Source: Bifidobacterium oedipodis
Lineage (GTDB): Bacteria > Actinomycetota > Actinomycetes > Actinomycetales > Bifidobacteriaceae
DNA: 64,000 nt
Direction of reading: 5' to 3'
NCBI RefSeq assembly: GCF_012932425.1
Contig: NZ_JAAIII010000005.1
Span: forward strand, 62,001-126,000
Below are positions 8,053 to 16,740 of the stretch, in pieces. Both the position numbers and the translations under genes were made by a program. The notes beneath the pieces were generated by a model. It searched no databases, was not told the DNA's origin, and was given only the letters and a program-made list of their open reading frames with translations. Within the stretch, counting starts at the first letter, position 1, and every line of letters starts with the position of its first letter.

Positions 8053-8925
8053 ATGGAAGGCCTGTATGTGGCGGCCATCGTGCCATACGATGCCAACGGT
8101 GCCATCAATGACGAACTTATCCGCCAGTTGGTGGAGCAGAATCTCGACGAGGGGGCAGCGGGCTTCTTCGTGGAAGGTTCGAGCGGAGAATGCTTCCTGC
8201 TAAGCCCCGAGGAGCGTCTGCACCTGTTCGAAGTGTTCGCCGAATACAAGGACCGTTGCACGCTGTTCGCCCATGTCGGCTCCTGCGGCACCGACGAGGC
8301 CGTGCGGTATGCCAAGGCAGTCAAGGAGATGGGCTACCAGCGCGTGGCCGCGACCCCGCCGATCTACTTCGGATATTCGCCGGCAGCCGTTGCCTCGTAT
8401 TACGACGACATCGCATCCGCCATCGGAGACGGCGTCTACTATTACAACATTCCCATGAACACCCACCGCACGCTGGACTTCTACAATGCGGACACACGTG
8501 CGATGTTCGCCAGCGGATCCATCGCCGGATTCAAGCACACCAATCTCGACCTGTATGAGATGGATCGTCTGCGCGCCATCAATCCCGACCTCAAGATCTT
8601 CGGAGGCTTCGAAAACCTGATGGTCGCGTTCCTGGCCATGGGCTGCGACGGATTCGTGGGATCGACCTTCAACTTCACCCTGCCGCACTTCACGAAGATC
8701 ATGCAGGCGTTCGAATCCGGCGATCTCGACACCGCGCGCGATCTGCAGATTAAAGCCAACAATCTGATGGAAGTCATCATGCGTGAGGGACTATTCCCCT
8801 CAATCAAACACGCGATGACCGTGCGCGGCTTCGACGTGGGCGCGGTGCGCAAACCTTTCCTTCCGCTGAGCGACGAGGCCGCCGCTCGTGTGGACCAAGC
8901 GATCGCCGACAACCTCGTCGACTGA
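8053..8925 (+). CDS. DapA/N-acetylneuraminate-lyase family 2-keto acid aldolase
   Basis: This 290-residue class I aldolase has the pyruvate-carboxylate loop GSSGE (42-46), the catalytic tyrosine in YYNIP (about 131) and the Schiff-base lysine Lys161 in IAGFKHTN. It probably cleaves a 2-keto-3-deoxy sugar acid to pyruvate plus an aldehyde; with fucO nearby, L-lactaldehyde is the likely aldehyde. AGAAAGGAG supports the ATG at 8053. Local wording such as GSSGECFLLSPEER is closer to the NAL/KDG-aldolase branch than to true dihydrodipicolinate synthase. A 2-keto-3-deoxy-L-fuconate or -rhamnonate aldolase role is inferred from the cluster. Sialic acid cleavage is less likely because nanE/nanK are absent. 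Confidence 0.83.
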   Translation: MEGLYVAAIVPYDANGAINDELIRQLVEQNLDEGAAGFFVEGSSGECFLLSPEERLHLFEVFAEYKDRCTLFAHVGSCGTDEAVRYAKAVKEMGYQRVAATPPIYFGYSPAAVASYYDDIASAIGDGVYYYNIPMNTHRTLDFYNADTRAMFASGSIAGFKHTNLDLYEMDRLRAINPDLKIFGGFENLMVAFLAMGCDGFVGSTFNFTLPHFTKIMQAFESGDLDTARDLQIKANNLMEVIMREGLFPSIKHAMTVRGFDVGAVRKPFLPLSDEAAARVDQAIADNLVD

Positions 8926-8981
8926 CCGCTGCACGCATAAAGGCAAACCAATCCAACCTACAGACATTAAGGAGAGGCAAC

Positions 8982-10121
8982 ATGTCTGTTCAACTCAAAG
9001 GCATCACATGGGGGCACAGCCGCGGTTACACCTCCATCGTGGGAGTCACCCAACGCTATGCGGAGCTGCACCCCGGCTTCGACATCACCTGGGAGAAGCG
9101 CTCCCTCACGGAATTCGAAAGCAAGCCCATCGACCAACTGGCGGCCGAATACGATCTGCTCATCATCGACCACCCGTGGGCAGGCTTCGCCGCAGCCCAC
9201 AATGTGCTGCTTCCCCTGGATGATTGGCTCGACGCCGACTTCATGGCAGACCAGCGCGCCAATTCGGTCGGCAAATCATGCGACAGCTACAACTTCGACG
9301 GATTCCAAAGCGCGCTCGCCATCGACGCGGCATCGCCCGTGTCGGTATGGCGCCCTGATCTGCTGGCGGCCGACCAGGTGCCGTCGACGTTTGAAGAGGT
9401 GCTGAGTCTGGCGCAGCAAGGACGTGTGGCGTTCGCCGGCACCCCGCAGTATCTGCTGATGGACTTCATCGGCCTGTGCAATACCGCCGGCGGAGATCTG
9501 TTCCGCGCAGGCAGCGAGCACGTCGTCGATCGCGCCACCGGCGTGAAGGTGCTCAACGACATGCGTTCCTTGGCGCAGCTGTGCGATCCGGCCGTGTTCG
9601 AATGGAGCACCATCGAGCTGCACGAACAGCTCGCGAAATCCGACACGTTGTGCTACTGCCCGTGGGTGTATGGCTATGTGAACTACTCCCGGCGCGGATA
9701 CGCCCCCCACGTGCTCAAGGCCGGCGATGTGCCGACCTATGCCGGATCGCTGGTCACCGGCGTGCTGGGCGGCACTGGCCTTGCTATTTCCGCAAAAACC
9801 GAGCATCCCCGCGAAGCAGCCGATTTCGCCTCCTACGCGGTGTCGAGCGAGGTGCAGCGCACCTTGTTCACCGACAACGGCGGTCAGCCCGGACATCGTG
9901 CCGCCTGGCTGGACGAAGAATGCAATCGCACGACGCTTGGCTTCTTCGAAGACACGATCGCAACGCTTGATGCCAGCTACGTGCGGCCGCGGTACAGTGG
10001 ATACCTCACATTCCAGGACAACGCGGGCATATACATCCAGGATTTCGTGCGTGGCGATGGTGCCGCCGAAACAGTGCTCGACCAGCTGGATGCCCTGTAT
10101 GCGCGTTCCCGTGAACAGTAA
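8982..10121 (+). CDS. Solute-binding-protein homologue without signal peptide
   Basis: This 379-residue protein resembles family 1 ABC substrate-binding proteins (ITWGHSRGY, YAELHPGFDITWEKR, LLIIDHPWAG, and a late AADFASYAVSSEVQR segment). It begins directly with the mature-type strand: no basic/hydrophobic leader and no lipobox cysteine. AAGGAGAGG fixes the start, and no upstream frame extension supplies a signal. No ABC permease lies in this run. It is packed between the aldolase and two CoA-transferases, with its stop codon overlapping the ribosome-binding site of the next gene. It is presumably cytosolic and may bind a pathway acid or CoA-ester as sensor, carrier or enzyme partner. Function unknown. 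Confidence 0.75.
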   Translation: MSVQLKGITWGHSRGYTSIVGVTQRYAELHPGFDITWEKRSLTEFESKPIDQLAAEYDLLIIDHPWAGFAAAHNVLLPLDDWLDADFMADQRANSVGKSCDSYNFDGFQSALAIDAASPVSVWRPDLLAADQVPSTFEEVLSLAQQGRVAFAGTPQYLLMDFIGLCNTAGGDLFRAGSEHVVDRATGVKVLNDMRSLAQLCDPAVFEWSTIELHEQLAKSDTLCYCPWVYGYVNYSRRGYAPHVLKAGDVPTYAGSLVTGVLGGTGLAISAKTEHPREAADFASYAVSSEVQRTLFTDNGGQPGHRAAWLDEECNRTTLGFFEDTIATLDASYVRPRYSGYLTFQDNAGIYIQDFVRGDGAAETVLDQLDALYARSREQ

Positions 10122-10135
10122 GGAGCCTCACGACC

Positions 10136-11305
10136 ATGAAACCGTTAGAGGGCATGATCGTCCTCGATTTCTGTCAATATCTTGCCGGCCCATCCGCAGC
10201 AATGCGTCTCGCCGACCTCGGCGCACGCGTGATCAAAGTCGAGCGTCCGGGCGTGGGCGACGGCTCACGTCGCCTTGCCTTGGAAGGCCTGTGGTCCGAT
10301 GGCGACGCAGTCAATTTCCATACCATCAACCGCAACAAGGAAAGCGTCGCATTCAACACCAAAGATCCGAACGACCTCGCCATGGTCAAACGCCTCATCG
10401 CCCAAGCGGACGTGCTAATCGAAGCGTTCCGTCCCGGCGTGATGGACAAGCTGGGATTAGGGTACGAGGACGTCAAAGCGTTAAACCCCCGTATCGTCTA
10501 TGGTTCAGTCACCGGATACGGCACGGTCGGCCCGTGGGTGAAAAAGCCTGGTCAGGATCTGCTCGTGCAGTCACTGTCCGGACTTGCCTGGCTCAACGGT
10601 GATGATGGGCAGCCGCCGATGCCGTTCGCATTGTCACTGGCCGATTCATACACCGGCGTGCATCTGGTAGAGGGCATCCTATCCTGCCTGATCCGACGCG
10701 AGACGACCGGCGAGGGCGGACGCGTGGAGGTCAGCCTGCTGGCCTCGATTCTCGACATGCAGTTCGAAGTGCTCACCACCTACCTCAACGACGGGCATCG
10801 TGCCCCGCACCGTGGCGCATATCATAATGCGCACGCCTATCTGGCCGCGCCATACGGCATCTACGAGACCTCCGATGGTTATCTGGCGCTCGCCATGGGC
10901 TCGGTCAGCCGCATCGGCGAGCTGATCGGATCCGAGGCAGTGGCCGCACGCACCGATGAGAGCGAATGGTTCACCAAACGCGACGAAATCAAGCAGGAGA
11001 TCGGACAGACCCTGTGCTCGCAGACCACCGAGCACTGGCTGTCGCTGCTGGAGCCGGCGGGCGTGTGGTGCTCCGACGTGTACACCTGGGAGCAGCTGGT
11101 CGCATCCGATGCGTTCCAAGCTCTTGACTTCATTCAGGATGTGGCGCGTGAGGGAGACCCGTCGCTGCTGACCACGCGTTGCCCGATACGGTTCCTCGGC
11201 GAACAGCGTGATACGTCGAAACCCGCGCCGCGACTGGGTGCCGACACCGAACGCATCATCGTGGAATTCGGGCTCGCCGATGCAACGCAGGAAGGAGAGG
11301 CGTGA
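10136..11305 (+). CDS. Class III CoA-transferase (CaiB/BaiF family), paralogue 1
   Basis: This 389-residue enzyme moves CoA between carboxylic acids. It opens with MKPLEGMIVLDF, followed by LADLGARVIKVERP, RPGVMDKLGLGY and GSVTGYGTVGP, all typical of the family. The catalytic aspartate expected in the ADxxxG segment is present as Asp170 (LADSYTG). Length is normal (about 390-430). Its stop overlaps the next gene's start by one base, so the two are translationally coupled. Two tandem copies may act as one heteromeric enzyme or on two acids. Donor and acceptor are unknown; a sugar acid or its breakdown product is inferred from neighbours. Confidence 0.85.
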   Translation: MKPLEGMIVLDFCQYLAGPSAAMRLADLGARVIKVERPGVGDGSRRLALEGLWSDGDAVNFHTINRNKESVAFNTKDPNDLAMVKRLIAQADVLIEAFRPGVMDKLGLGYEDVKALNPRIVYGSVTGYGTVGPWVKKPGQDLLVQSLSGLAWLNGDDGQPPMPFALSLADSYTGVHLVEGILSCLIRRETTGEGGRVEVSLLASILDMQFEVLTTYLNDGHRAPHRGAYHNAHAYLAAPYGIYETSDGYLALAMGSVSRIGELIGSEAVAARTDESEWFTKRDEIKQEIGQTLCSQTTEHWLSLLEPAGVWCSDVYTWEQLVASDAFQALDFIQDVAREGDPSLLTTRCPIRFLGEQRDTSKPAPRLGADTERIIVEFGLADATQEGEA

Positions 11306-12435
11306 TGAAACCATTGGAAGGCATCAAAGTATTGGACCTCAGCCAGTTCCTCTCTGCGCCGTCGGCCACGCTACGCCTGGCCGATCTCGGTGCCGAGGTG
11401 CTGAAGGTCGAGCGTCCGGGCGGTGGCGACATCTGCCGTTCGCTGTATATCTCCGACTGTGTGATCGACGGCGACAGCTCGCTGTTCCATGCGATCAACC
11501 GCAACAAGAAAGCCATCTCGCTTGATCTGAAGAGTGCTGACAGCCGGCTGGTTCTGGAACGTCTGGTGCGTGAGGCCGACGTGATGGTCGTCAACTACCG
11601 TCCGGGCGTGGCCGATCGCATCGGCATCGGATACGAGGCTATGAAGGCCCTCAATCCACGATTGGTGTATGGCGAGGTGAGCGGCTACGGCGAGCAGGGG
11701 CCGTGGGCGAGCAAGCCCGGGCAGGATCTGCTTGCTCAGGCGTTGTCCGGCATCTGCTGGCTGAATGGCAATGCCGACCAGCCGCCGACGCCGATGGGAT
11801 TGTCCGTAGCGGATCTGTTCGCCGGGCAGCTGCTGGTGCAGGGCGTGATGGCGGGACTGCTGCGTGCCAAGCGCACGGGCGTCGGGGCGCATGTGCATGT
11901 GAGCCTGCTGGAGGCGCTGCTGGATATGCAGTTCGAAGTGTTCACCACGTACCTCAACGACGGCCGCAAGCTGCCGCAGCGTAGCGCCATCAATAACGCG
12001 AACGCCTATATCAGCGCCCCCTACGGCGTCTACGCCACGGCGGACGGATATCTGGCCCTTGCCATGATTCCGATTCCCAAGCTTGGCGAGCTTATCGGCT
12101 GCGAGGCGCTGCTCGGCTACACGGATCCGGATGACTGGCATCGCAAACGCGACGAAATCAAACGTGTGCTGGTCGACCATCTGGCCGGCGAGACCACAGC
12201 GCATTGGCTGGGGATTCTGGAGCCGGCGGATGTGTGGTGCGCGGATGTGTACACCTGGGATACCTTGATGGAGACGGAGGCGTTCCGCTCTCTTGACATG
12301 ATCCAGACGGTTTCGCGACCCAACGGAGTGGGAATCGCCACCACCTGCTGCCCGATTCGTATCGACGGCGAACGCTACCAAGGCGGCCCGGCAGCGCCGA
12401 CCATCGGTCAGGACAACGCGGAATACCTGCGCTGA
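11305..12435 (+). CDS. Class III CoA-transferase (CaiB/BaiF family), paralogue 2
   Basis: This 376-residue protein is co-linear with its upstream neighbour over its whole length: [20 protein letters not shown] start, [28 protein letters not shown], then the catalytic Asp170 in VADLFAG. The ATG overlaps the previous stop as TGATG, and GAAGGAGAGG stands just upstream. The similarity suggests local duplication, and retention of the active-site aspartate argues that both copies are catalytic. It is followed after 101 bases by a MaoC hydratase, giving a CoA-activation/hydration module. Substrates are unknown. Confidence 0.85.
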   Translation: MKPLEGIKVLDLSQFLSAPSATLRLADLGAEVLKVERPGGGDICRSLYISDCVIDGDSSLFHAINRNKKAISLDLKSADSRLVLERLVREADVMVVNYRPGVADRIGIGYEAMKALNPRLVYGEVSGYGEQGPWASKPGQDLLAQALSGICWLNGNADQPPTPMGLSVADLFAGQLLVQGVMAGLLRAKRTGVGAHVHVSLLEALLDMQFEVFTTYLNDGRKLPQRSAINNANAYISAPYGVYATADGYLALAMIPIPKLGELIGCEALLGYTDPDDWHRKRDEIKRVLVDHLAGETTAHWLGILEPADVWCADVYTWDTLMETEAFRSLDMIQTVSRPNGVGIATTCCPIRIDGERYQGGPAAPTIGQDNAEYLR

Positions 12436-12536
12436 CCAACGGTGGCGCACATACCTATTCATTCAACTCCATACTGCTTAATACTGCACAAGAACGGCGG
12501 GAGGGATACCTTCCGCCGCATAGGAAAGGACAGAAC

Positions 12537-12986
12537 ATGGCCGAACAGACACTGTATTTCGAGGATTACGAGCTGGGCAGCACCCGAGTGACCGGTGCCC
12601 GCACGATCACCGAAGCGGATTTCGTGATCCACGCTGGGCAGACCGGTGACTTCTTCCCGCACCATATGGACGCGGAATTCGCGAAAACCACCGAATTCGG
12701 GCAGCGTATCGCGCATGGCACCCTCACCTTCAGCGTGGGCGTGGGTCTGACCGCCTCGTTCGTTAATCCGGTGGCGTTCTCCTATGGCTATGATCATTTG
12801 CGGTTCATCAAGCCGGTGTTCATTGGCGACACCATTCACACCGAGGTGACCATCCATGAGAAGAAGGATTCGCCCAAGCACGCCGATCAGGGCGTGGTAA
12901 CCGAACGTCTCGCCATCATCAACCAGCGTGGCGAAACCGTGATGGTGGCCGACCATCTGCTGATGTGCCAGAAGAAGCCGTGCTGA
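12537..12986 (+). CDS. MaoC-family acyl-CoA hydratase/dehydratase
   Basis: This 149-residue single hot-dog protein contains the R-hydratase segment [14 protein letters not shown] followed by IAHG. The catalytic Asp38 and His43 of the D-x-N-P-x-H pattern are kept, while the usual Asn is Phe. Such enzymes add or remove water from CoA thioesters. AGGAAAGGA precedes the start. It is the last gene of the deoxysugar run, and a clear terminator follows. Together with the CoA-transferases it could dehydrate a hydroxy-acyl-CoA made from the pathway acid, but that is inference. Confidence 0.8.
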   Translation: MAEQTLYFEDYELGSTRVTGARTITEADFVIHAGQTGDFFPHHMDAEFAKTTEFGQRIAHGTLTFSVGVGLTASFVNPVAFSYGYDHLRFIKPVFIGDTIHTEVTIHEKKDSPKHADQGVVTERLAIINQRGETVMVADHLLMCQKKPC

Positions 12987-13017
12987 ACCAGCACTATTGC
13001 CTTCTGCGACGTTGACG

Positions 13018-13054
13018 CGCCGGACTGTGACCTCTCCTCACGGTCCGGCGTTTT
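13018..13054 (+). terminator. Rho-independent terminator after the deoxysugar operon
   Basis: A 13-bp stem (13018-13030 with 13038-13050, one G-U pair) and 7-base loop are followed by TTTT. It closes the run ending with the MaoC gene. Confidence 0.85.
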
Positions 13055-13067
13055 CATATGGTTCGCC

Positions 13068-13258
13068 TGCCACTGCGCACGGATTGCCTGTAGGTCTGTA
13101 CGTTTCGCCTGCGGTTTGGCACGAATTACCTGCAGGTTTGCACGTTTCGCCTGCGAACTTGTTACATACCTACGTAACAATTCCGCAGTCGAACCGTGAC
13201 TTCCGATAGTCGAACCGTGACGGTTGACAGCTGAACCGTGATTTTCGTCAGCCGAACT
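13068..13258. repeat. Dispersed intergenic repeat, copy B
   Basis: This longer version of the repeat at 1636-1745 contains an internal direct duplication of the CCTGNAGGT..GCACGTTTCGCCTGCG unit and three spaced copies of GAACCGTGA. The TTGTTAC-N8-GTAACAA dyad is identical in both copies. With 12987-13422 otherwise noncoding, the repeat fills most of the gap between the MaoC gene and the first DAHP synthase. Confidence 0.6.
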
Positions 13259-13268
13259 GCGCGCCACC

Positions 13269-13303
13269 AACGGCCGTCCACGTCCAGCACGCGGGCGGCC
13301 GTT
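13269..13303. promoter_or_regulatory. Hairpin upstream of DAHP synthase
   Basis: AACGGCCG (13269-13276) pairs with CGGCCGTT (13296-13303), with TTCG after it. It lies 120 bases before the first DAHP synthase start and could be a terminator or leader element. No leader peptide rich in aromatic residues was recognised. Confidence 0.4.
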
Positions 13304-13422
13304 TCGTATTTCTGCGGTGGCTGAACTACAGTGTTGATTTCAGTGTGCGATATGAGAACACACCGCCGACATACGCGCATATTGGTGCGCGTAGAAGAGT
13401 TTTCACAGAAAGGAGAGTCGGC

Positions 13423-14553
13423 ATGGCAGCACTGCGCGGTCCGGATAGTTCCGAAGACGAGCGTCGTTTGGGGGAGCAGGCCGTCTTTCCCGAAACGGTT
13501 GATGTCAATATCCGCCAGCTTGACCCGATTCCTGCCCCGCGCGCCTTCCTCAAGGAGCAGCCGCTCACCGATGAAATGAGCGAACTGGTGCTCCATTCGC
13601 GCCAGGAGATTCGTGACGTGCTCAACGGTCGCGACGACCGTCTGCTGGTAATCGTCGGCCCCTGCTCGATTCATGATCCCAAGGCTGCGCACGAATACGC
13701 CGAAAAGCTCGCCGCCGTGCGCCGCGAACTGGAAGATCGCCTGGTTATTGTGATGCGCGTGTATTTCGAAAAGCCGCGTACCACCATCGGCTGGAAGGGC
13801 CTGATCAACGATCCCGATCTCGACGGCCGCTTCAATATTCGCAAAGGCATGTGGATGGCCCGCAAGGTGCTCACCGACGTGCTGAGCCTGGGTTTGCCCG
13901 TCGCCACCGAATGGCTGGATCCGATTACCCCGCAGTACATCTGCGACGCGATCAGCTGGGGTGCGATCGGCGCGCGCAACACCGAATCCCAGGTGCATCG
14001 CGAGCTTGCCTCCGGTCTGTCGATGCCGGTGGGCTTCAAGAACTCCACCGACGGCTCAATTAAGGCCGCCGCCGATTCCTGCTTCACCGCCGGTTTCGAG
14101 CATCATTTCCTATCCATCAATCTCGATGGTCGCGTGATTTCCGCCGAAACCAAGGGCAATCCCGATTGCCACCTGGTATTGCGCGGCTCTTCCTCCGGCC
14201 CGAACTACGATGCCGAATCCGTCAAGGCTGCGCTTGAGGCGCTGAAGGCTTCCAAGGCTTCCGGTCCCAGCAACCACGGTTTGGTGATTGACGCCGCACA
14301 CGGCAACTGCGGCAAGGATGAGAATCGCGAAGCCGAGGTCGTCGAAGAGATCGCTGCGCGCTTGGCCGCCGGCGAGCAGGGCATTACCGGCATCATGATG
14401 GAAAGCTTCCTAGTGGGCGGCAATCAGAAGCCCGCCCCGCTTGACCAGCTGGTGTATGGCAAGTCTGTCACTGACGCTTGCGTGCCGTGGGATCGCACCA
14501 ACGAGCTGCTGCACACGCTGGCCGACGCCGTCACCGCCCGCCGCGCCCTGTAA
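13423..14553 (+). CDS. 3-deoxy-7-phosphoheptulonate synthase (DAHP synthase), copy 1
   Basis: This 376-residue class I DAHP synthase condenses phosphoenolpyruvate and erythrose 4-phosphate in the first step of the shikimate pathway. Diagnostic segments are IVGPCSIHD, FEKPRTTIGWKGLINDP, IGARNTESQVHRELASG, LRGSSSGPNYD and IDAAHGNCGKD. AGAAAGGAG supports the ATG at 13423. A second homologue follows after 78 bases. The two probably differ in feedback control by aromatic amino acids, as AroF/AroG/AroH isoenzymes do, but which inhibitor acts on which cannot be read here. Confidence 0.95.
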   Translation: MAALRGPDSSEDERRLGEQAVFPETVDVNIRQLDPIPAPRAFLKEQPLTDEMSELVLHSRQEIRDVLNGRDDRLLVIVGPCSIHDPKAAHEYAEKLAAVRRELEDRLVIVMRVYFEKPRTTIGWKGLINDPDLDGRFNIRKGMWMARKVLTDVLSLGLPVATEWLDPITPQYICDAISWGAIGARNTESQVHRELASGLSMPVGFKNSTDGSIKAAADSCFTAGFEHHFLSINLDGRVISAETKGNPDCHLVLRGSSSGPNYDAESVKAALEALKASKASGPSNHGLVIDAAHGNCGKDENREAEVVEEIAARLAAGEQGITGIMMESFLVGGNQKPAPLDQLVYGKSVTDACVPWDRTNELLHTLADAVTARRAL

Positions 14554-14631
14554 ACCGCGGCAAGCCCCGAGCCCAGCCGAGCGGTTGCATGTATCCTTGG
14601 AAACAGAGAAAGCCCAAGGAGAATACAAGTT

Positions 14632-15834
14632 ATGCAACAGCAGGATGATCAGACGCGCGCGCTGAACAGTCCGGAGGATTTGCGAGCCATCCGTCAGGCG
14701 ATGGATGAGGGCAAGAATCCACTGGTGGTTACCGATGTGCCGCGCTGGGAGGATCAGGTCGGAATCAGCCGTATCGTGAACCGTCGCGTAGTGGAGTTTG
14801 AAGTGCTGCCCACGCCGGCCCAAGTGTTGGCTGAGCAGCCGCTCACGCCACAAGCACAGGAGATCGTCGCCTATTCGCGCGACGAGATTCGCGCCTGCCT
14901 ATATGGCCAGGACGATCGTCTGCTGGTGATTGTGGGTCCCTGCTCGGTGCATGATCCGGCGGCCGCGCTTGACTACGCACGTCGCCTGTCCCGTTTGAAG
15001 AACGAGCTGGGCGAGCAACTGCTGATTATCATGCGCGTGTATTTCGAAAAGCCGCGCACCACCATCGGTTGGAAGGGTCTGATCAACGACCCTGATATTG
15101 ACGGCAGCTGCAATATTCGAAAAGGCCTGCTGCTGGCTCGCAAAACCCTGCTCGACGTGCTGGGCACAGGTCTGGCTGCTGCCACGGAGTTCTTGGAGCC
15201 CACCAGCCCCCAGTTCATCGCCGATGCGGTGAGTTGGGGTGCGATTGGCGCGCGCAACACCGAGTCTCAGGTGCATCGTCAGCTGGCCAGCGGCCTGTCC
15301 ATGCCGATCGGTTTCAAGAACGCCACCGATGGTTCGGTTAAGGCACCGGCGGATTCTTGTTTTGCCGCCGCCCAGCAGCATACGTTCTTCGGTATCGACC
15401 ATATGGGCCGTGCCGCCGTAGTCAAAACCCTTGGCAACCCCGATTGCCATGTGGTGTTGCGTGGCTCCAGTTCCGGGCCGAATTATGACGCTGATTCCGT
15501 GGCCACTGCGCTCGAGATGATCCGTGATCGTATGCCCGCCGACTCGGCTGCCGCACACGGACTGATTGTTGACTGTTCGCACGGCAACTCCGGCAAGGAC
15601 GAACATCGCCAGGCTGAGGTTGTGCGCAATATCGCCGCACGTATTGCGGCCGGCGAGCAGGGCATTACCGGCATCATGATGGAAAGCTTCATCGAAGGTG
15701 GCAATCAGCCGGCCGCGCCCCTGAACCAATTGACGTATGGGCAGTCGATTACCGATAAGTGCATTTCATGGCCCGATACCGAAGCTCTGCTGCGTGAACT
15801 GGCCGAAGCCGTCGCCGCCCGCCGCTGGAACTGA
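14632..15834 (+). CDS. 3-deoxy-7-phosphoheptulonate synthase (DAHP synthase), copy 2
   Basis: This 400-residue paralogue of the preceding gene keeps the same core: VIVGPCSVHD, FEKPRTTIGWKG, IGARNTESQVHRQLASG, LRGSSSGPNYD and DCSHGNSGKDEH. It carries about 25 extra N-terminal residues, the region where feedback inhibitors bind in related enzymes. CAAGGAG lies about a dozen bases before the ATG. The tandem arrangement suggests duplication within this lineage and co-transcription. The MTA/SAH nucleosidase gene begins 41 bases later and may share the transcript. Confidence 0.95.
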   Translation: MQQQDDQTRALNSPEDLRAIRQAMDEGKNPLVVTDVPRWEDQVGISRIVNRRVVEFEVLPTPAQVLAEQPLTPQAQEIVAYSRDEIRACLYGQDDRLLVIVGPCSVHDPAAALDYARRLSRLKNELGEQLLIIMRVYFEKPRTTIGWKGLINDPDIDGSCNIRKGLLLARKTLLDVLGTGLAAATEFLEPTSPQFIADAVSWGAIGARNTESQVHRQLASGLSMPIGFKNATDGSVKAPADSCFAAAQQHTFFGIDHMGRAAVVKTLGNPDCHVVLRGSSSGPNYDADSVATALEMIRDRMPADSAAAHGLIVDCSHGNSGKDEHRQAEVVRNIAARIAAGEQGITGIMMESFIEGGNQPAAPLNQLTYGQSITDKCISWPDTEALLRELAEAVAARRWN

Positions 15835-15875
15835 TGGGATGCCACATCCCAATTCGCAATTAAGGAGTATGCAGT

Positions 15876-16583
15876 ATGAAGACTATTGCCATTATTGGCG
15901 CGCTGGATGAAGAAGTCGCGCTGATTGCCAAGTCGCTTGACTCGGTAACGCATACCAGCAAAGGCAGCCTTGACATTGTTTCTGGTGAGTTGGCGGCTAA
16001 CAACGGTGAACGCGTGACGGTTGCGGCTACGGTCGGCGGCATGGGGCTGGTGAATGCTGCCGCCACCACGCAGCTGCTTATCGACGAGTTTGCTCCCGAC
16101 GCCGTGATTTTCTCCGGTATCGCTGGCAACCTCAACCGCAACCTGCATATCAACGATGTGGTGCTCGGCGGCACGCTGCGCTATCTCGACACCGACATGC
16201 GTCTGGTGGGCCAGTGGAAGCCCGGCACCGCCGACAAGCCCATCGAGGAATTCCACAGTGATGACCATCTGCTGCAGATTGCCGATCAGGCGCTGTCCGC
16301 CGCCGGCATCACGCATATTATCGGCATCATCGCCTCCGGCAACTACTTCGTGGACACCCCCGCCAAGGTGAGCCAAGTGGTGCACGACACCGGTGCTGAC
16401 GTGGTGGAAATGGAAGGCGCGGCCGTAGCCCAGGTCGCCGCCCGCAACGATGTGCCCGCGCTGGTGATTCGTGCGCTGAGCGACAACGCCGACACCGACT
16501 ACGAGGTGTTCAAGGAATTCGACATTTCCGAATACGCCGATACCGCTGCACGTTTGGCCGTAGACATCGTCAAGCGACTGTAG
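15876..16583 (+). CDS. mtnN: 5'-methylthioadenosine/S-adenosylhomocysteine nucleosidase
   Basis: This 235-residue cytosolic hydrolase releases adenine from MTA and SAH in methionine salvage and the methyl cycle. The catalytic residues known from E. coli are recognisable: Glu12 (GALDEEV), Glu180 in VEMEGAA and Asp203 in RALSDNAD. GFSGIAGN-like and GGMGLVNAA strands fit the nucleoside-phosphorylase fold. TTAAGGAG precedes the start. It probably shares a transcript with the DAHP synthases and ends at the hairpin at 16704-16734. Confidence 0.93.
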   Translation: MKTIAIIGALDEEVALIAKSLDSVTHTSKGSLDIVSGELAANNGERVTVAATVGGMGLVNAAATTQLLIDEFAPDAVIFSGIAGNLNRNLHINDVVLGGTLRYLDTDMRLVGQWKPGTADKPIEEFHSDDHLLQIADQALSAAGITHIIGIIASGNYFVDTPAKVSQVVHDTGADVVEMEGAAVAQVAARNDVPALVIRALSDNADTDYEVFKEFDISEYADTAARLAVDIVKRL

Positions 16584-16703
16584 GGACGGACATCCCATCC
16601 CAGTTCGCTTCAGCCGTTCGCCCAATCCATTCGTCCGGTTACTCGTTCAGTGGGCCGCTCAATCGAATGTCGGTCGCGAACAGGGTGCCTCTGTGAGGCA
16701 TAT

Positions 16704-16740
16704 AACAGGCAGTCCGCATAATGGACTGCCTGTTCCGTTT
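16704..16740 (+). terminator. Terminator after mtnN
   Basis: AACAGGCAGTCC (16704-16715) and GGACTGCCTGTT (16723-16734) form a perfect 12-bp stem with a 7-base loop, followed by CCGTTTT. The rest of 16584-16933 shows no gene; its downstream part is the leader of the transporter gene. Confidence 0.8.

Noticed and set aside
8053..8925. Sialic acid lyase (nanA) or true dihydrodipicolinate synthase
   Set aside because: No nanE, nanK or sialidase is nearby, and neighbours form a deoxysugar route; lysine-biosynthesis context is also missing.
10136..12435. Possible loss of the catalytic aspartate in the CaiB-like proteins
   Set aside because: An initial comparison used the wrong segment ([16 protein letters not shown]). 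The catalytic aspartate belongs to the ADxxxG segment and is present at residue 170 in both.
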